Shown here one piece after another: positions 1 through 7,905 of a stretch of DNA of 64,000 nucleotides. The DNA comes from Ignavibacteriales bacterium. Its GTDB lineage: Bacteria; Bacteroidota; Ignavibacteria; Ignavibacteriales; Ignavibacteriaceae. A program made the position numbers and the translations under genes. The notes under the pieces were generated by a model. That model was not told the origin of the DNA, made no database searches, and saw only the letters and a list, made by a program, of their open reading frames with translations. The stretch is from contig JADJIA010000005.1 of the NCBI GenBank assembly GCA_016707285.1, positions 1 to 64,000 of the forward strand, in the 5' to 3' direction. The stretch's first letter is position 1. Each line of letters begins with the position of its first letter.

Positions 1-34
1 AAAGCCCCAAAACAAACTGTTTTGAGGCTTTTTT
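1..34 (-). terminator. Intrinsic terminator, probably bidirectional
   Basis: A strong inverted repeat (AAAGCC-C-CAAAACA, loop AAC, TGTTTTG-A-GGCTTT) lies directly downstream of the minus-strand tRNA-Val gene. The arms end in A/T runs on both sides, so it could terminate transcription on either strand. Its left edge touches the window boundary. Confidence 0.7.
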
Positions 35-35
35 G

Positions 36-110
36 TGGGCGTTCAGGGATTCGAACCCCGGACCCTCTGCTTGTAAGGCAGATGCTCTGAACCGACTGAG
101 CTAAACGCCC
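36..110 (-). tRNA. tRNA-Val (anticodon UAC)
   Basis: The reverse complement folds as a complete cloverleaf. The 7-bp acceptor stem is GGGCGTT/AACGCCC, the D arm is GCTC/GAGC, and the anticodon stem TCTGC/GCAGA holds the loop CTTACAA, giving anticodon TAC. The T arm carries TTCGAAT. The discriminator base is A and the CCA end is not encoded, since ACA follows. It reads GUA and GUG valine codons. It lies 81 nt downstream of tRNA-Gly on the same strand, and a terminator follows it. Confidence 0.95.
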
Positions 111-130
111 TTTCCAAAAATTTTAGACTA

Positions 131-138
131 CAAATTTA
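131..138 (-). promoter_or_regulatory. Candidate -7 promoter element (TAAATTTG) for tRNA-Val
   Basis: On the minus strand the octamer TAAATTTG fits the Bacteroidetes -7 consensus TAnnTTTG. It lies 20 nt upstream of the mature 5' end of tRNA-Val. No clear -33 TTG is visible at the usual spacing, so the call rests on the motif and its position. Confidence 0.4.
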
Positions 139-191
139 GTGATTTCCCCGAAATTATACAAGTGTTTTTGTGAAAATATTAAAAAAACTTG

Positions 192-264
192 AGCGAGCGA
201 CGGGATTCGAACCCGCGACATTCAGCTTGGGAAGCTGACACTCTACCGACTGAGTTACGCTCGC
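192..264 (-). tRNA. tRNA-Gly (anticodon CCC)
   Basis: The reverse complement gives a full cloverleaf. The acceptor stem is GCGAGCG/CGCTCGC, the D arm is ACTC/GAGT, and the anticodon stem TCAGC/GCTGA holds the loop TTCCCAA, giving anticodon CCC. The T arm is GCGGG-TTCGAAT-CCCGT. The discriminator is T and CCA is not encoded. It reads GGG. Confidence 0.95.
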
Positions 265-273
265 TTATAATTC

Positions 274-281
274 CAAACTTA
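274..281 (-). promoter_or_regulatory. Candidate -7 promoter element (TAAGTTTG) for tRNA-Gly
   Basis: The minus-strand octamer TAAGTTTG matches TAnnTTTG and sits 9 nt before the first base of tRNA-Gly. That places the expected start of transcription almost at the mature tRNA 5' end, a typical tRNA promoter layout. No matching -33 element is evident. Confidence 0.45.
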
Positions 282-313
282 CGAAAAAAAATGGAAATTA
301 TAAAGGAAAAGTT

Positions 314-952
314 TTATTCTAATGTCATTTTATTTGATAATGCATATTTGATAAGAGCGGAAAATCCGGTGACACCGAGTTTTTTACAGATGTTTCCTCT
401 GTGGTTTTCCACTGTTTTGCTGCTGATGAAAAGTTCGTTGGCGATTTCTTTACTTGATTTGCCTTCACCGATTAGTCGCAATATCTTTTTTTCGGAGGGT
501 GTTAGTATTTGATAACTTCCGGAGATCAAGTCACTACTGTTGTCCCTGATGACTTCTGATACAGTGTTGCTTAGGTATATTCCACCATCATAAACGATGT
601 TTATTGAGTCGATGATGTCATCTATGGCATTTTCTTTTAGTACATAACCTCTTACGCCCAGTTTTAACACTCTTTTGATAAGAGATTCCTCCTTAAACAT
701 TGTAAGGACGATGATTTTGGTTCGTTTGTTACCATTCTGGAGTAACTCAGCGATGCGCAATCCACCCGGTTCAGGCATCTGAATGTCGAGAATTGCGATA
801 TCAGGTTCAAATTTTCGAATTAATTCAAGGGCATCGTTCCCGTCTGAAGCCTGTCCGAGAACTTCTATATTCTCCTCTTGTCTTAAAATGGAAACAAGCC
901 CCTGAATGAGAAGGGGATGATCGTCAGCGAGAATCAGTCTGATTTTACTCAT
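314..952 (-). CDS. LuxR/NarL-family response regulator
   Basis: A DNA-binding response regulator of 212 residues, expected to be phosphorylated by the kinase encoded just upstream. The receiver domain (about 3-120) has the acidic pair D10-D11, the phospho-acceptor D56 in AILDIQMP, and the switch/Lys region ending in GYVLKEN. A LuxR-type helix-turn-helix follows at about 150-205 (LTPSEKKILRLIGEG, SKEIANELFISSKTVENH). I chose the ATG at 952, which overlaps the last 8 bases of the kinase gene and has GGGG just upstream. An in-frame TTG 12 nt earlier is less likely. Overlapping kinase-regulator order implies co-transcription and translational coupling. Target genes are unknown; the neighbouring exported proteins are candidates by position only. 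Confidence 0.93.
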   Translation of the reverse strand: MSKIRLILADDHPLLIQGLVSILRQEENIEVLGQASDGNDALELIRKFEPDIAILDIQMPEPGGLRIAELLQNGNKRTKIIVLTMFKEESLIKRVLKLGVRGYVLKENAIDDIIDSINIVYDGGIYLSNTVSEVIRDNSSDLISGSYQILTPSEKKILRLIGEGKSSKEIANELFISSKTVENHRGNICKKLGVTGFSALIKYALSNKMTLE

Positions 953-3203
953 TATTATCCCCAAAAGGGATATAAATCTTGATATTTGTGCCTTTACCGG
1001 GTTCGGTGGAAATTTTTAGTTTACCGTTGAGGAGGTCAACTCTGTTAACGATGTTAGCCAACCCAAATCCTCGTTGAACTGCGGGATTGGTTGCATCAAA
1101 GCCTGTGCCATCATCATCGATCTCGAGGAGGTAAAACTTTTTTCTCCTTGAAAGTGTGATTGAGGCATTATTTGCTTCTGAATGTTTTAAAATATTATTG
1201 AGTGCCTCCTGCACAATTCTGTAAATTGTCAGTTCTTTTTCGACGGGGAAGATGTTCTCAACGGCTTCAATATCGAGAATAAACTGGATATTGGTTGTTT
1301 TGGATGCTCTGGTAATTAATTCATTTAATGTTTCAGAGAGTCCAAGCCGCTCGAGATGCACGGGTATCAGACTGTAAGCAATATCTCTTGTATGAGCAAG
1401 GAGGGAATCGATGGAGTGGTCAATTTCGGAAATAAAGTCACCCGCAAACAGTTCAATATTTTTATCACGAAGCCCAAGTTTCACTTTATTTTTTATAAAA
1501 AGCAGATCCTGCCCAAAACTGTCGTGAAGCTCACCGGCAATTCTTTTCCTCTCCTGTTCTTGCGACATAATTAATAACTCGGTAAATGATCTTTGAGTTG
1601 CGGCTGCAACTCTTATTTCTTCCTCCTCTTTGAGGTAGGTGATATCTTGAACAGTTCCTGCGATATGAATCAGATCGCCATTTTCATCGGTAAGAGCTGA
1701 ATATTTTGATCGAATCCATTTAATTGTGGAATTACAGATTATTCTGTATTCTCTGTCGTGGTATTCCCGTTTATTTCTGCCTTGATGCAGATAGGTTCCA
1801 ACTATTTCCCGGTCATCAGGATGCACAACAGCGAGAATAGAACTGCGAAAATTTTTATCCAATTCATCTTTTGGAATTCCAAAGATTAGAGGCATCTGAT
1901 CTGAGAAGGAGAATTTATCCTCATCTCTGTTCCATTGCCAGTTGGCAAGTTTGGCAATCTCTTGTGCATTCCGCAAGTTGAGTTCTTTTTGGGAGAGTTC
2001 AGAATGAAGCAGTTCCAGTTCGGTTTTTTGAGCAGAAAGGGTATCGTTTCTTAAGTTAAGTTCTTTAACCACAGCATTAATTTTCTTTCTACTTGTAATT
2101 ACAGTTACAAGGATAAAAGTTGTTGACAAAGCGAGCAGAAACAGGAGAAAAGTGATTATTCTTTCATTATGCAATGTATCAGAAAGTTCAGTTCTCTCGG
2201 TTTCAAGATTTTTTATTCTTGATTCGCTAAGTTCGATTTGAAATTTAGCTTTATACTCTGAAAAGAGGGAATTGTATTTTTCATTGTAGATACTGCCCAT
2301 CACCAACAATTGAAGGAATTGATAGCGGGTTGCGGTTTTCCAGTCACCTGTTGAACGATAATATTCTGCAAGGTTATTGAGGGTATTTCTGAGGAGGATT
2401 TTTAATCGTTCGTCTAAAGCAATTTTAAGAGCTCTTCTGAATAAATCGTAGGCTTTTGCGAATTTTTTTTCGTGCAGATCTTTGTAGCCGATGTTGTTTA
2501 AATAGAGTGCTGTTAACCACGGGTTATTAATTTTTTCGGCAATTTTGAGGGCTTCCTCAGTTTTCCCATTGGCATTGAGGTATCTCGACAAATTTTCATT
2601 CGCTTCAATATCCTTTGGCTTTTTACTTATTACAATTTTTTGGAGCTCGAGAGCCTGCCGATAAAGTTCTTTAGTTTCTGCAGGGGAAGTGTTAAGTGCA
2701 GCTTTAAAGTAAAGTGCCATTGCTCTGATTTCGATGTCTTTACTTTGACTGAGGAGGGTATAACCCGAGTTGATATATTCCACCGGGATATCGTTTATAT
2801 CGGCAAAATAGTAACATCTGCCAATTTTCATTTTCAGCAGGGCTGTTTGAATTGAATCATTTATGCCAACTGAGACTGTGGAAGCTTCCGAGTAGAACTT
2901 AAGCGCCATTGAATTGATTCCGGCTTGAATATATATATCACCCAGAGCGGATAACATCTTCATTGAGGTCAGAGAATCTCCATCGCTCCTTGCTTTTTCG
3001 AGTCTGTTTGTAAATTCCTTTTCCCGTTTTAGATTATTACTTCCGAGGAGGGTAAACTGGCTTTCGAGAATCCTTCTGATCTCGGCAGTTTTTGTATAGG
3101 GATCGTATATATCCAGACTGTCAACCCCGGATTGAGCGTTCACATTCAAACCGGGCGGAAAGAGCAAAATAAAAAAGAAAATTGAGGGGAGAATTGTTTT
3201 CAT
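945..3203 (-). CDS. TPR/PAS sensor histidine kinase (HisKA_3 type)
   Basis: A membrane sensor kinase of 752 residues that should phosphorylate the adjacent LuxR-type regulator. It has a Sec signal peptide ending NVNAQ (residues 1-24), a predicted periplasmic TPR-rich region (about 40-330), and a transmembrane helix near 348-370 (IITFLLFLLALSTTFILVTV). A linker coiled coil leads to a PAS/PAC domain (about 412-525, with VVHPDDR and the PAC end GTVQDIT). The HisKA_3 dimerisation box follows, with phospho-acceptor His about 560 in AGELHDSFGQDL, then a HATPase domain with N box NNILKH and G box DDGTGFD. The TPR-TM-PAS-HisKA_3 order is common in Bacteroidetes-group two-component systems. The stimulus is unknown. 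Confidence 0.93.
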   Translation of the reverse strand: MKTILPSIFFFILLFPPGLNVNAQSGVDSLDIYDPYTKTAEIRRILESQFTLLGSNNLKREKEFTNRLEKARSDGDSLTSMKMLSALGDIYIQAGINSMALKFYSEASTVSVGINDSIQTALLKMKIGRCYYFADINDIPVEYINSGYTLLSQSKDIEIRAMALYFKAALNTSPAETKELYRQALELQKIVISKKPKDIEANENLSRYLNANGKTEEALKIAEKINNPWLTALYLNNIGYKDLHEKKFAKAYDLFRRALKIALDERLKILLRNTLNNLAEYYRSTGDWKTATRYQFLQLLVMGSIYNEKYNSLFSEYKAKFQIELSESRIKNLETERTELSDTLHNERIITFLLFLLALSTTFILVTVITSRKKINAVVKELNLRNDTLSAQKTELELLHSELSQKELNLRNAQEIAKLANWQWNRDEDKFSFSDQMPLIFGIPKDELDKNFRSSILAVVHPDDREIVGTYLHQGRNKREYHDREYRIICNSTIKWIRSKYSALTDENGDLIHIAGTVQDITYLKEEEEIRVAAATQRSFTELLIMSQEQERKRIAGELHDSFGQDLLFIKNKVKLGLRDKNIELFAGDFISEIDHSIDSLLAHTRDIAYSLIPVHLERLGLSETLNELITRASKTTNIQFILDIEAVENIFPVEKELTIYRIVQEALNNILKHSEANNASITLSRRKKFYLLEIDDDGTGFDATNPAVQRGFGLANIVNRVDLLNGKLKISTEPGKGTNIKIYIPFGDNNE

Positions 3204-3314
3204 TATGCTGTATTAAATGACTTTATTTAAGTGCACAAAATAGTCAATTAGTTTAATAATTCGCTCGTGAAATTTGATATTTTTCGGTTTAACGGGACAC
3301 AAAAAGAGGAGATT

Positions 3315-3350
3315 AAAAAAAACGGATCACTCTACAAGTAAAGTGATCCG
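3315..3350 (-). terminator. Intrinsic terminator after the 3372-3929 gene
   Basis: On the minus strand a 9-bp perfect stem (CGGATCACT/AGTGATCCG) with a 10-nt loop is followed by a run of eight T. It lies 22 nt beyond the stop codon of the lipoprotein gene. Confidence 0.85.
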
Positions 3351-3371
3351 TCTGCGATTAAATTCAGGGGA

Positions 3372-3929
3372 CTATTTGGTAACCGGTTTCACATTCTGGA
3401 AAATCCAAAGAATTTCTTTTTCATATTTTTTAACCGATTCAGGGGCACCCCAGGCACCAACCATTAAGCTGGTGTTTTCAACGGGGGTATCAAGAACACC
3501 AAGCGCCAGGAGAACGCCATCGGCGGTTCCTTCAACAAACTTACCTTTCATTCCGTTAACATCATACTCTGTAGCTTCGCCAAGTTTCAGATCTTTTACA
3601 TCAGCTTCGAGCATTTTATCAACTTCTGTGAGTGCGGCATCAAGTTCATCAACTTTTAATGTGTTAAAATGGACTACAAATCCGCCTTCTTTTGGGTAAG
3701 CGGTGATGCTGCCGTCACCGGTTTCGTACATCCAGCCTTCAGGGAGAGCAACACTAACCTGGGCAGCCTCATTGGTAAAAGTTTCACCTGCAACCCCGGG
3801 TTCGCTGGCTGAGGGGGCGGTGGAATCAGTTTTTGGTGTATCTGCGGTTTTAGGAGCATCTTTTTTGCCACAGCCTGCGATAAACAGGGCTATAAACAAT
3901 ATGGCGACTAATGAAAAATATTTTGACAT
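3372..3929 (-). CDS. Secreted lipoprotein, paralogue of the next gene
   Basis: A lipoprotein of 185 residues from the ATG at 3929. Its signal peptide has a lipobox, FIAGC, with Cys near residue 20, followed by a Thr/Pro/Lys-rich linker (GKKDAPKTADTPKT). The mature domain (about 48-185) begins ETFTNEAAQVSVALPEGWMY and closely resembles the product of the gene at 3966-4442. Both share the blocks EGWMYET, YDVNGM, FVEGTADG and SLMVGAWGAP. I do not recognise a named family. The fold looks like a small alpha/beta stress- or lipid-type periplasmic domain, but no catalytic motif is visible. It forms a likely two-gene unit with the paralogue and is followed by a strong terminator. Confidence 0.85.
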   Translation of the reverse strand: MSKYFSLVAILFIALFIAGCGKKDAPKTADTPKTDSTAPSASEPGVAGETFTNEAAQVSVALPEGWMYETGDGSITAYPKEGGFVVHFNTLKVDELDAALTEVDKMLEADVKDLKLGEATEYDVNGMKGKFVEGTADGVLLALGVLDTPVENTSLMVGAWGAPESVKKYEKEILWIFQNVKPVTK

Positions 3930-3965
3930 TTTGTATTCCAATATTATTAAATAAGATTAAATTAA

Positions 3966-4442
3966 CTAATTAGCAGGTGAAATGCTGCTGATAATTGACA
4001 TAATATCAGCGTGATACTTTTCGACGATGTCGGGAGCTCCCCATGCACCAACCATAAGGCTGGAATTAGCAACAGGAGTATCAATAACACCAACTGCCAT
4101 AAGGAGTCCATCAGCGGTTCCTTCGACAAAAATTCCACTCATGCCATTTACATCATAGTCTTGAGCCTGACCGAGTTCAACACTTTGCATCTGTTCGTTG
4201 AGCATTTTGTCAACTTCATCAAGTGCTGCATCAAGTGCATCTGCGTGAATAACCTGAAAATAGACAAAAAAGCCGCCTTCAGAAGGATAAGCACTGATTC
4301 CGTTATCGGATGTTTCATACATCCAGCCGGCGGGAAGCGTAACACTTATTTTTGCAGCTTCGTGGGTAAAGGTTTCCTGAGCAAAGTTTGGCATTGCAAA
4401 TAAAACTGCCAGTACCAGAAATGAGATGATCTTTTTAGACAT
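3966..4442 (-). CDS. Secreted protein of unknown function, tandem paralogue
   Basis: A 158-residue exported protein with a Sec signal peptide (ending MPNFAQ, predicted cleavage before Gln) and no lipobox. The mature chain matches the downstream lipoprotein over nearly its full length, including TFTHEAAKISVTLPAGWMYE, VDKMLNEQ, YDVNGMSG, FVEGTADG and LMVGAWGAP. The pair therefore arose by tandem duplication, with one copy staying soluble and the other becoming membrane-anchored. The gap to the next gene is 36 nt, so the two are probably co-transcribed. Function is unknown. Confidence 0.85.
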   Translation of the reverse strand: MSKKIISFLVLAVLFAMPNFAQETFTHEAAKISVTLPAGWMYETSDNGISAYPSEGGFFVYFQVIHADALDAALDEVDKMLNEQMQSVELGQAQDYDVNGMSGIFVEGTADGLLMAVGVIDTPVANSSLMVGAWGAPDIVEKYHADIMSIISSISPAN

Positions 4443-4641
4443 ACTGTCTCCTTTTGTTTGGATTTACTAAAAGTTTATAAAAAAACGGGTTCAAAAAAAA
4501 GATTAAAAACTATTAAACAGGGCGATTAGATATCGGTTAAATATTTGATTTTCTATATCAAATTTAGTTTAACCCCGGCTTGTTTGAAATAGGGGATTCC
4601 CCTTATTTTGTTGAGTGGGGGAAGGATGGAATAAAGGGTAC

Positions 4642-4678
4642 AAAAAAAAATCGCACAGAGGGTAAAATCTGTGCGATT
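4642..4678 (-). terminator. Intrinsic terminator after the 4708-5007 gene
   Basis: A 10-bp stem (ATCGCACAGA/TCTGTGCGAT) with a 9-nt loop is followed on the minus strand by a T run of nine bases. It lies about 30 nt downstream of the stop codon. The remaining 4443-4641 stretch shows nothing I can support. Confidence 0.85.
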
Positions 4679-4707
4679 CCAAAATTTGTAATAATGGGGG
4701 TGATGGA

Positions 4708-5007
4708 TTACTTGTTTACTTGTTCAAGAACCTTCCAGGTGAATGATTCACCATCATAAACAACTTCAACCGTGTAGGTGAATTCACCGTTTGGTTCTTT
4801 TGTTTTAAGGAGACCATTATATTCGTTTCCGGCTTTGTGGACCAGGGTGAATTCTTGTACCGTGATCTGCCTCTCCTTAAATTCAGCACTATTGGTCATA
4901 TCTTTTTTTACTTCCTCTGCGAGTTGTTCAGTAGATAAACTACAAGCGGTAAAAAGAACAGCAGCAAAAATCAGAAGAAGTGATCTTGTAAGAGTCTTAT
5001 TTATCAT
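4708..5007 (-). CDS. Small lipoprotein of unknown function
   Basis: A 99-residue lipoprotein with signal peptide and lipobox FTACS (Cys about 22). It has a short helical segment (STEQLAEEVKKDM) and a beta-rich C-terminal part (ITVQEFTLVHKAGNEYNGLL, FTYTVEVVYDGESFTWKV). The C-terminal pattern is like small periplasmic or outer-membrane domains that follow a prepilin-like or pepSY-like helix, but I cannot assign a family. The gene stands alone between its own terminator and a 222-nt upstream gap holding a promoter-like element and an inverted repeat. Confidence 0.8.
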   Translation of the reverse strand: MINKTLTRSLLLIFAAVLFTACSLSTEQLAEEVKKDMTNSAEFKERQITVQEFTLVHKAGNEYNGLLKTKEPNGEFTYTVEVVYDGESFTWKVLEQVNK

Positions 5008-5054
5008 GGTGTCTCCGGATAAATTTGTGATAATTGAATTTCATAACTTTTTTA

Positions 5055-5101
5055 TCAGTTGAAGGTAACCTTCAAAGATTGAATTACAACTGACAAATAT
5101 A
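5055..5101 (-). promoter_or_regulatory. Candidate promoter and operator upstream of the 99-aa lipoprotein
   Basis: A minus-strand TATATTTG (5094-5101) fits the TAnnTTTG -7 element. Just inside the predicted transcript lies a perfect palindrome, GAAGGTAACCTTC (5061-5073), nested with a wider inverted repeat TCAGTTG/CAACTGA (5055-5061 and 5087-5093). The layout would suit a repressor site overlapping the start of transcription. This is inferred from symmetry only. Confidence 0.35.
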
Positions 5102-5228
5102 ATTCAATTTAAGATAAATCCAAGCGAGAACCCGATAAATAATCACAATCCCTAAAATCCGGTTCTAATCAAACAGATAGAGGTGCCGAATCAAAAGGGA
5201 TTGTGATTTCCATTCAACAATTTAAGAA

Positions 5229-5570
5229 CTATTTTTTACCGATGAACCTTGTACCATTTTCATTCAGGTTCTTTGAATACTTTTCCGGATTCTTGGCAAA
5301 TTTTGCATCACAGCCCGCACAGCAGAATCCATAGGCTTTTCCTTCATATGTTACAGTACCAACTTTTGGGTTGATTTTGTTCCCCATAACCGGACAAACC
5401 TTGTTCCAGGGTTCTGCTTCTTCAACTGATTCATTTGCCATACTTGAATCTTTAACCTGTGTCAATGATTCTTTTTCATGGTGAGAGGAAGTGTCAGGTT
5501 TTTCCTGAGCAAAGAGGCTAACACCTGAGAAAGTGACCAACATTGTGACAATAAAAAGATACTTTTTCAT
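5229..5570 (-). CDS. Exported YHS-domain (metal-binding) protein
   Basis: A 113-residue exported protein. The signal peptide ends SLFAQ, then comes a charged linker, then a YHS/TRASH-like domain (about 55-105) with Cys residues in KVCPVMGNKI and YGFCCAGCDAKFAKNPEKY. YHS domains bind metal ions and are often found with copper or heavy-metal transport genes. I chose the ATG at 5570, which has GGAG 6 nt upstream; a TTG four codons earlier is not needed. The gene follows the TonB-dependent receptor by about 28 nt and probably shares its transcript. Its likely role is periplasmic metal binding or delivery, inferred from domain and neighbours. Confidence 0.85.
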   Translation of the reverse strand: MKKYLFIVTMLVTFSGVSLFAQEKPDTSSHHEKESLTQVKDSSMANESVEEAEPWNKVCPVMGNKINPKVGTVTYEGKAYGFCCAGCDAKFAKNPEKYSKNLNENGTRFIGKK

Positions 5571-5598
5571 ATTTTTCTCCAAAATTGGAATTAATTAA

Positions 5599-7056
5599 TT
5601 ATAAAACACTAAGACGGATACCGGCATAAAATTTTCTACCTGAAACAGGACCCCAGATTTGGGAAGCGTCAAAGTAAGTGCCAAATGGATCGTCTGCGGC
5701 AATAATTGGATTTTCCTGCATAAAGCCTGTCAAGTTTTCCACGCCCACATAAAAATCAAAAGAACCAAAGTTTTTTGATATCTGTGCATTGATATTCAGA
5801 TAAGGATCAAATGACTCTGATCGTTGATATTGAATCGGATTTGCTGCTGTGGAAGGGATTCTTCCGGGTCCATTAATAAGGAAAGAGGCATCAACTGTTA
5901 ATCCAGCATCTTTGATCAACCATGCAACAGTAGATAAAATTTTATATCTGCTTTGAAGCGGGGCTGTGGAGAGAACTCCATCGTAAGTCGATTTTACATC
6001 TGTGTATCTGTAGGCTAAAGTGACATTAAAGTCGGATAGCAATTCGTAAGCTGCTTCAATCTGGTAACTGTTGGAATAGGATGTCCCGTTCAAGTCATAA
6101 AACTTCACTTTTCTTGGATCGGAATCGATATCCACAACCGTCTGTTTTATGAAGTCGGTTCTGTAGTAGTCGGCAGTAACGCTTAACTCCCGTCCGTCAA
6201 TCATAAAATATCTTGTAAGGTTGAGACCATAGTTCCAGGCCTCTTCAAATTTTGGTTGATCTATCACTTCAAAACTTCTGGAACTTGCAAAGTAGTTCAG
6301 GTTATCTGAAAAAAGATTAACCGAGCGATAGCCTTTTCCTGCGGATGCTCTTAAGGTTGTATTTTCATCAGCCATAAACTTAAAATGAATTCTGGGGGTG
6401 ACAAATGTGCCATAGAGATTATGAAAGTCAACTCTTACTCCCGGAACTATCGAAATCAGGTTTGAAGGAGAAAAATTGTATTCCATAAATACACCCGGCA
6501 CCGATTCATTTCTGAGTAGTGCAAGGTTATTTAACTCTTCTTTATACTCATCAAAAGCAAATGAAATTCCGGTTGTAATCTTATGAATCTCATCAACCGT
6601 TCCGGTCTCCAAAATCAATTTTCCAAAGAAGGAGGTTTGTCTCGCATCATATTTACTTAACCCAATTTGTGAATTTTGGGTGTGTCTGTGCCCGTTCAAA
6701 ATGAGACCCAAACTTGTGTAGGGCTCGGCATTAAAAACAAATCCATTTTTCAAAAAGAGATCAAGATGATCGGAGTTAATGTCGAGGGAATATTTTCTTC
6801 CGGAGGCAAGCGGAGCCATTTGTCCACCGTTTCGTTTTTCAGACATCAGTTGAAACCCAAATTCGGCTTCATATCCAATATCACTGTGATATTTCCAACG
6901 GTTCATCACATTATATTGAGTTGTTTTTGGATCATCAGCGAACGAATCTCCGTTGTCATCAAATGACTTTGGGGTGGTATTCATATGAGCGAGAACCATC
7001 GTGCTTAAATGTTCCGAGAATTCAAACGCTGCATTTGCATTAAGATCGGTTTTCAA
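5599..7056 (-). CDS. TonB-dependent receptor, C-terminal part (frameshifted)
   Basis: The beta-barrel portion (485 residues as an open frame) of an outer-membrane TonB-dependent receptor. It contains the repeated barrel strands and extracellular loops, ends in an aromatic outer-membrane terminus (KFYAGIRLSVL), and has the typical LRASAGKGYRSVNLF and GVENLTGF blocks. The true reading extends upstream in this frame to about 7105, where it should join the 7076-7807 fragment. Removing one A from the A6 run at 7106-7111 (minus strand AAAAAAG) restores YKKPTDAERYYFNAF as one continuous protein of roughly 735 residues. The TTG at 7056 is only the first start-like codon and is not a real start. The barrel alone could not be exported, because it lacks a signal peptide. 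Confidence 0.85.
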   Translation of the reverse strand: MKTDLNANAAFEFSEHLSTMVLAHMNTTPKSFDDNGDSFADDPKTTQYNVMNRWKYHSDIGYEAEFGFQLMSEKRNGGQMAPLASGRKYSLDINSDHLDLFLKNGFVFNAEPYTSLGLILNGHRHTQNSQIGLSKYDARQTSFFGKLILETGTVDEIHKITTGISFAFDEYKEELNNLALLRNESVPGVFMEYNFSPSNLISIVPGVRVDFHNLYGTFVTPRIHFKFMADENTTLRASAGKGYRSVNLFSDNLNYFASSRSFEVIDQPKFEEAWNYGLNLTRYFMIDGRELSVTADYYRTDFIKQTVVDIDSDPRKVKFYDLNGTSYSNSYQIEAAYELLSDFNVTLAYRYTDVKSTYDGVLSTAPLQSRYKILSTVAWLIKDAGLTVDASFLINGPGRIPSTAANPIQYQRSESFDPYLNINAQISKNFGSFDFYVGVENLTGFMQENPIIAADDPFGTYFDASQIWGPVSGRKFYAGIRLSVL

Positions 7057-7075
7057 ATGTGAACTTTGGAAAGCG

Positions 7076-7807
7076 TTAAAATAGTATCTTTCGGCATCGG
7101 TCGGCTTTTTTGTAGCCGATATTTATTTGTCCGGTAATCGACTCGTAACCATTGATTACGGATGCTGAACCTTTGGATATACTGATCTGAGATATCCATG
7201 GGCCGGGGACAAAACCAAGTCCAAATGAACTTCCTATCCCATTCATCGACGGGATATTTTCGAAAAGCATTTGTGTGTATGTTCCGGCAAGTCCAAGAAG
7301 TTGAATTTGTCTCGCCCCTGTAACGGCATCCTGGAACTGAACATCCACTGAAGCATTTGTGGTAAAACTTTCACCAAGATTACAGCAGGCGGCTTTAAGA
7401 AGTTCTTTATTTGAAATAACCTCGATCATCTGCGGTTCTCCCTCATCAATAAATTTTGATGATCGCTCGGCAGATATGAGTACTTCTTGAAATTCCCGGT
7501 TCAGTGATAACACAATAACGATTGAATCGAGGGAATTTGAGACTTCAATTGTATCAGGTTTATATCCGATATAACTGACGATCAGTTGGGATCGTTCTTT
7601 ACCTGTTTTTTTAAGGCTAAAGAACCCGTTTTCATCGGTTGTTGCACCAATTTGTGTCCCTTTCCAAAAAACATTGGCAGAAAGGAGCGGGTGTTGATGT
7701 ATTTCACCATCATGCGTGTCCATTTCATATACATAACCGTTAAGATTTTGAGCCGAAATTGCACTGCTGATGCATAAAAACATCATGAAGATAAGTATGG
7801 ATTTCAT
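7076..7807 (-). CDS. TonB-dependent receptor, N-terminal part (frameshifted)
   Basis: The first third of the receptor: a signal peptide ending AISAQ, a carboxypeptidase-regulatory-like beta-sandwich (about 20-100, with TDENGFFSLKKTG and VSYIGYK), and the plug domain with ACCNLGESFTTNASVDV, DAVTGARQIQLLGLAGTY and ENIPSMNG. This plug type, with a Cys pair, is the one usually met beside small Cys-rich exported proteins in Bacteroidetes, as here. The frame ends in an unrelated tail (ADRCRKILF) because of one extra A in a homopolymer at 7106-7111. If real, the gene is inactive. If it is a sequence error or a slippage site, a full receptor is made. The substrate is unknown; a metal such as copper is suggested by context only. 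Confidence 0.85.
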   Translation of the reverse strand: MKSILIFMMFLCISSAISAQNLNGYVYEMDTHDGEIHQHPLLSANVFWKGTQIGATTDENGFFSLKKTGKERSQLIVSYIGYKPDTIEVSNSLDSIVIVLSLNREFQEVLISAERSSKFIDEGEPQMIEVISNKELLKAACCNLGESFTTNASVDVQFQDAVTGARQIQLLGLAGTYTQMLFENIPSMNGIGSSFGLGFVPGPWISQISISKGSASVINGYESITGQINIGYKKADRCRKILF

Positions 7808-7905
7808 TGTTAAACTCTTTTTTTTATCCGAATTGAAAATAGTTGGTAAGCAGATACAGTTATCCCGGTTGTGGAAATAAAAGGAATCTGCAATAAAACG
7901 GAAAA

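Noticed and set aside
189..512. 107-codon plus-strand open frame
   Set aside because: It runs through the tRNA-Gly gene and is antisense to the response regulator gene; composition is a shadow.
7106..7112. Programmed -1 ribosomal frameshift at A AAA AAG in the TonB receptor
   Set aside because: The frame needed is +1 relative to the upstream frame and the zero-frame phasing is C AAA AAA G, so it does not match a classic -1 slippery site.
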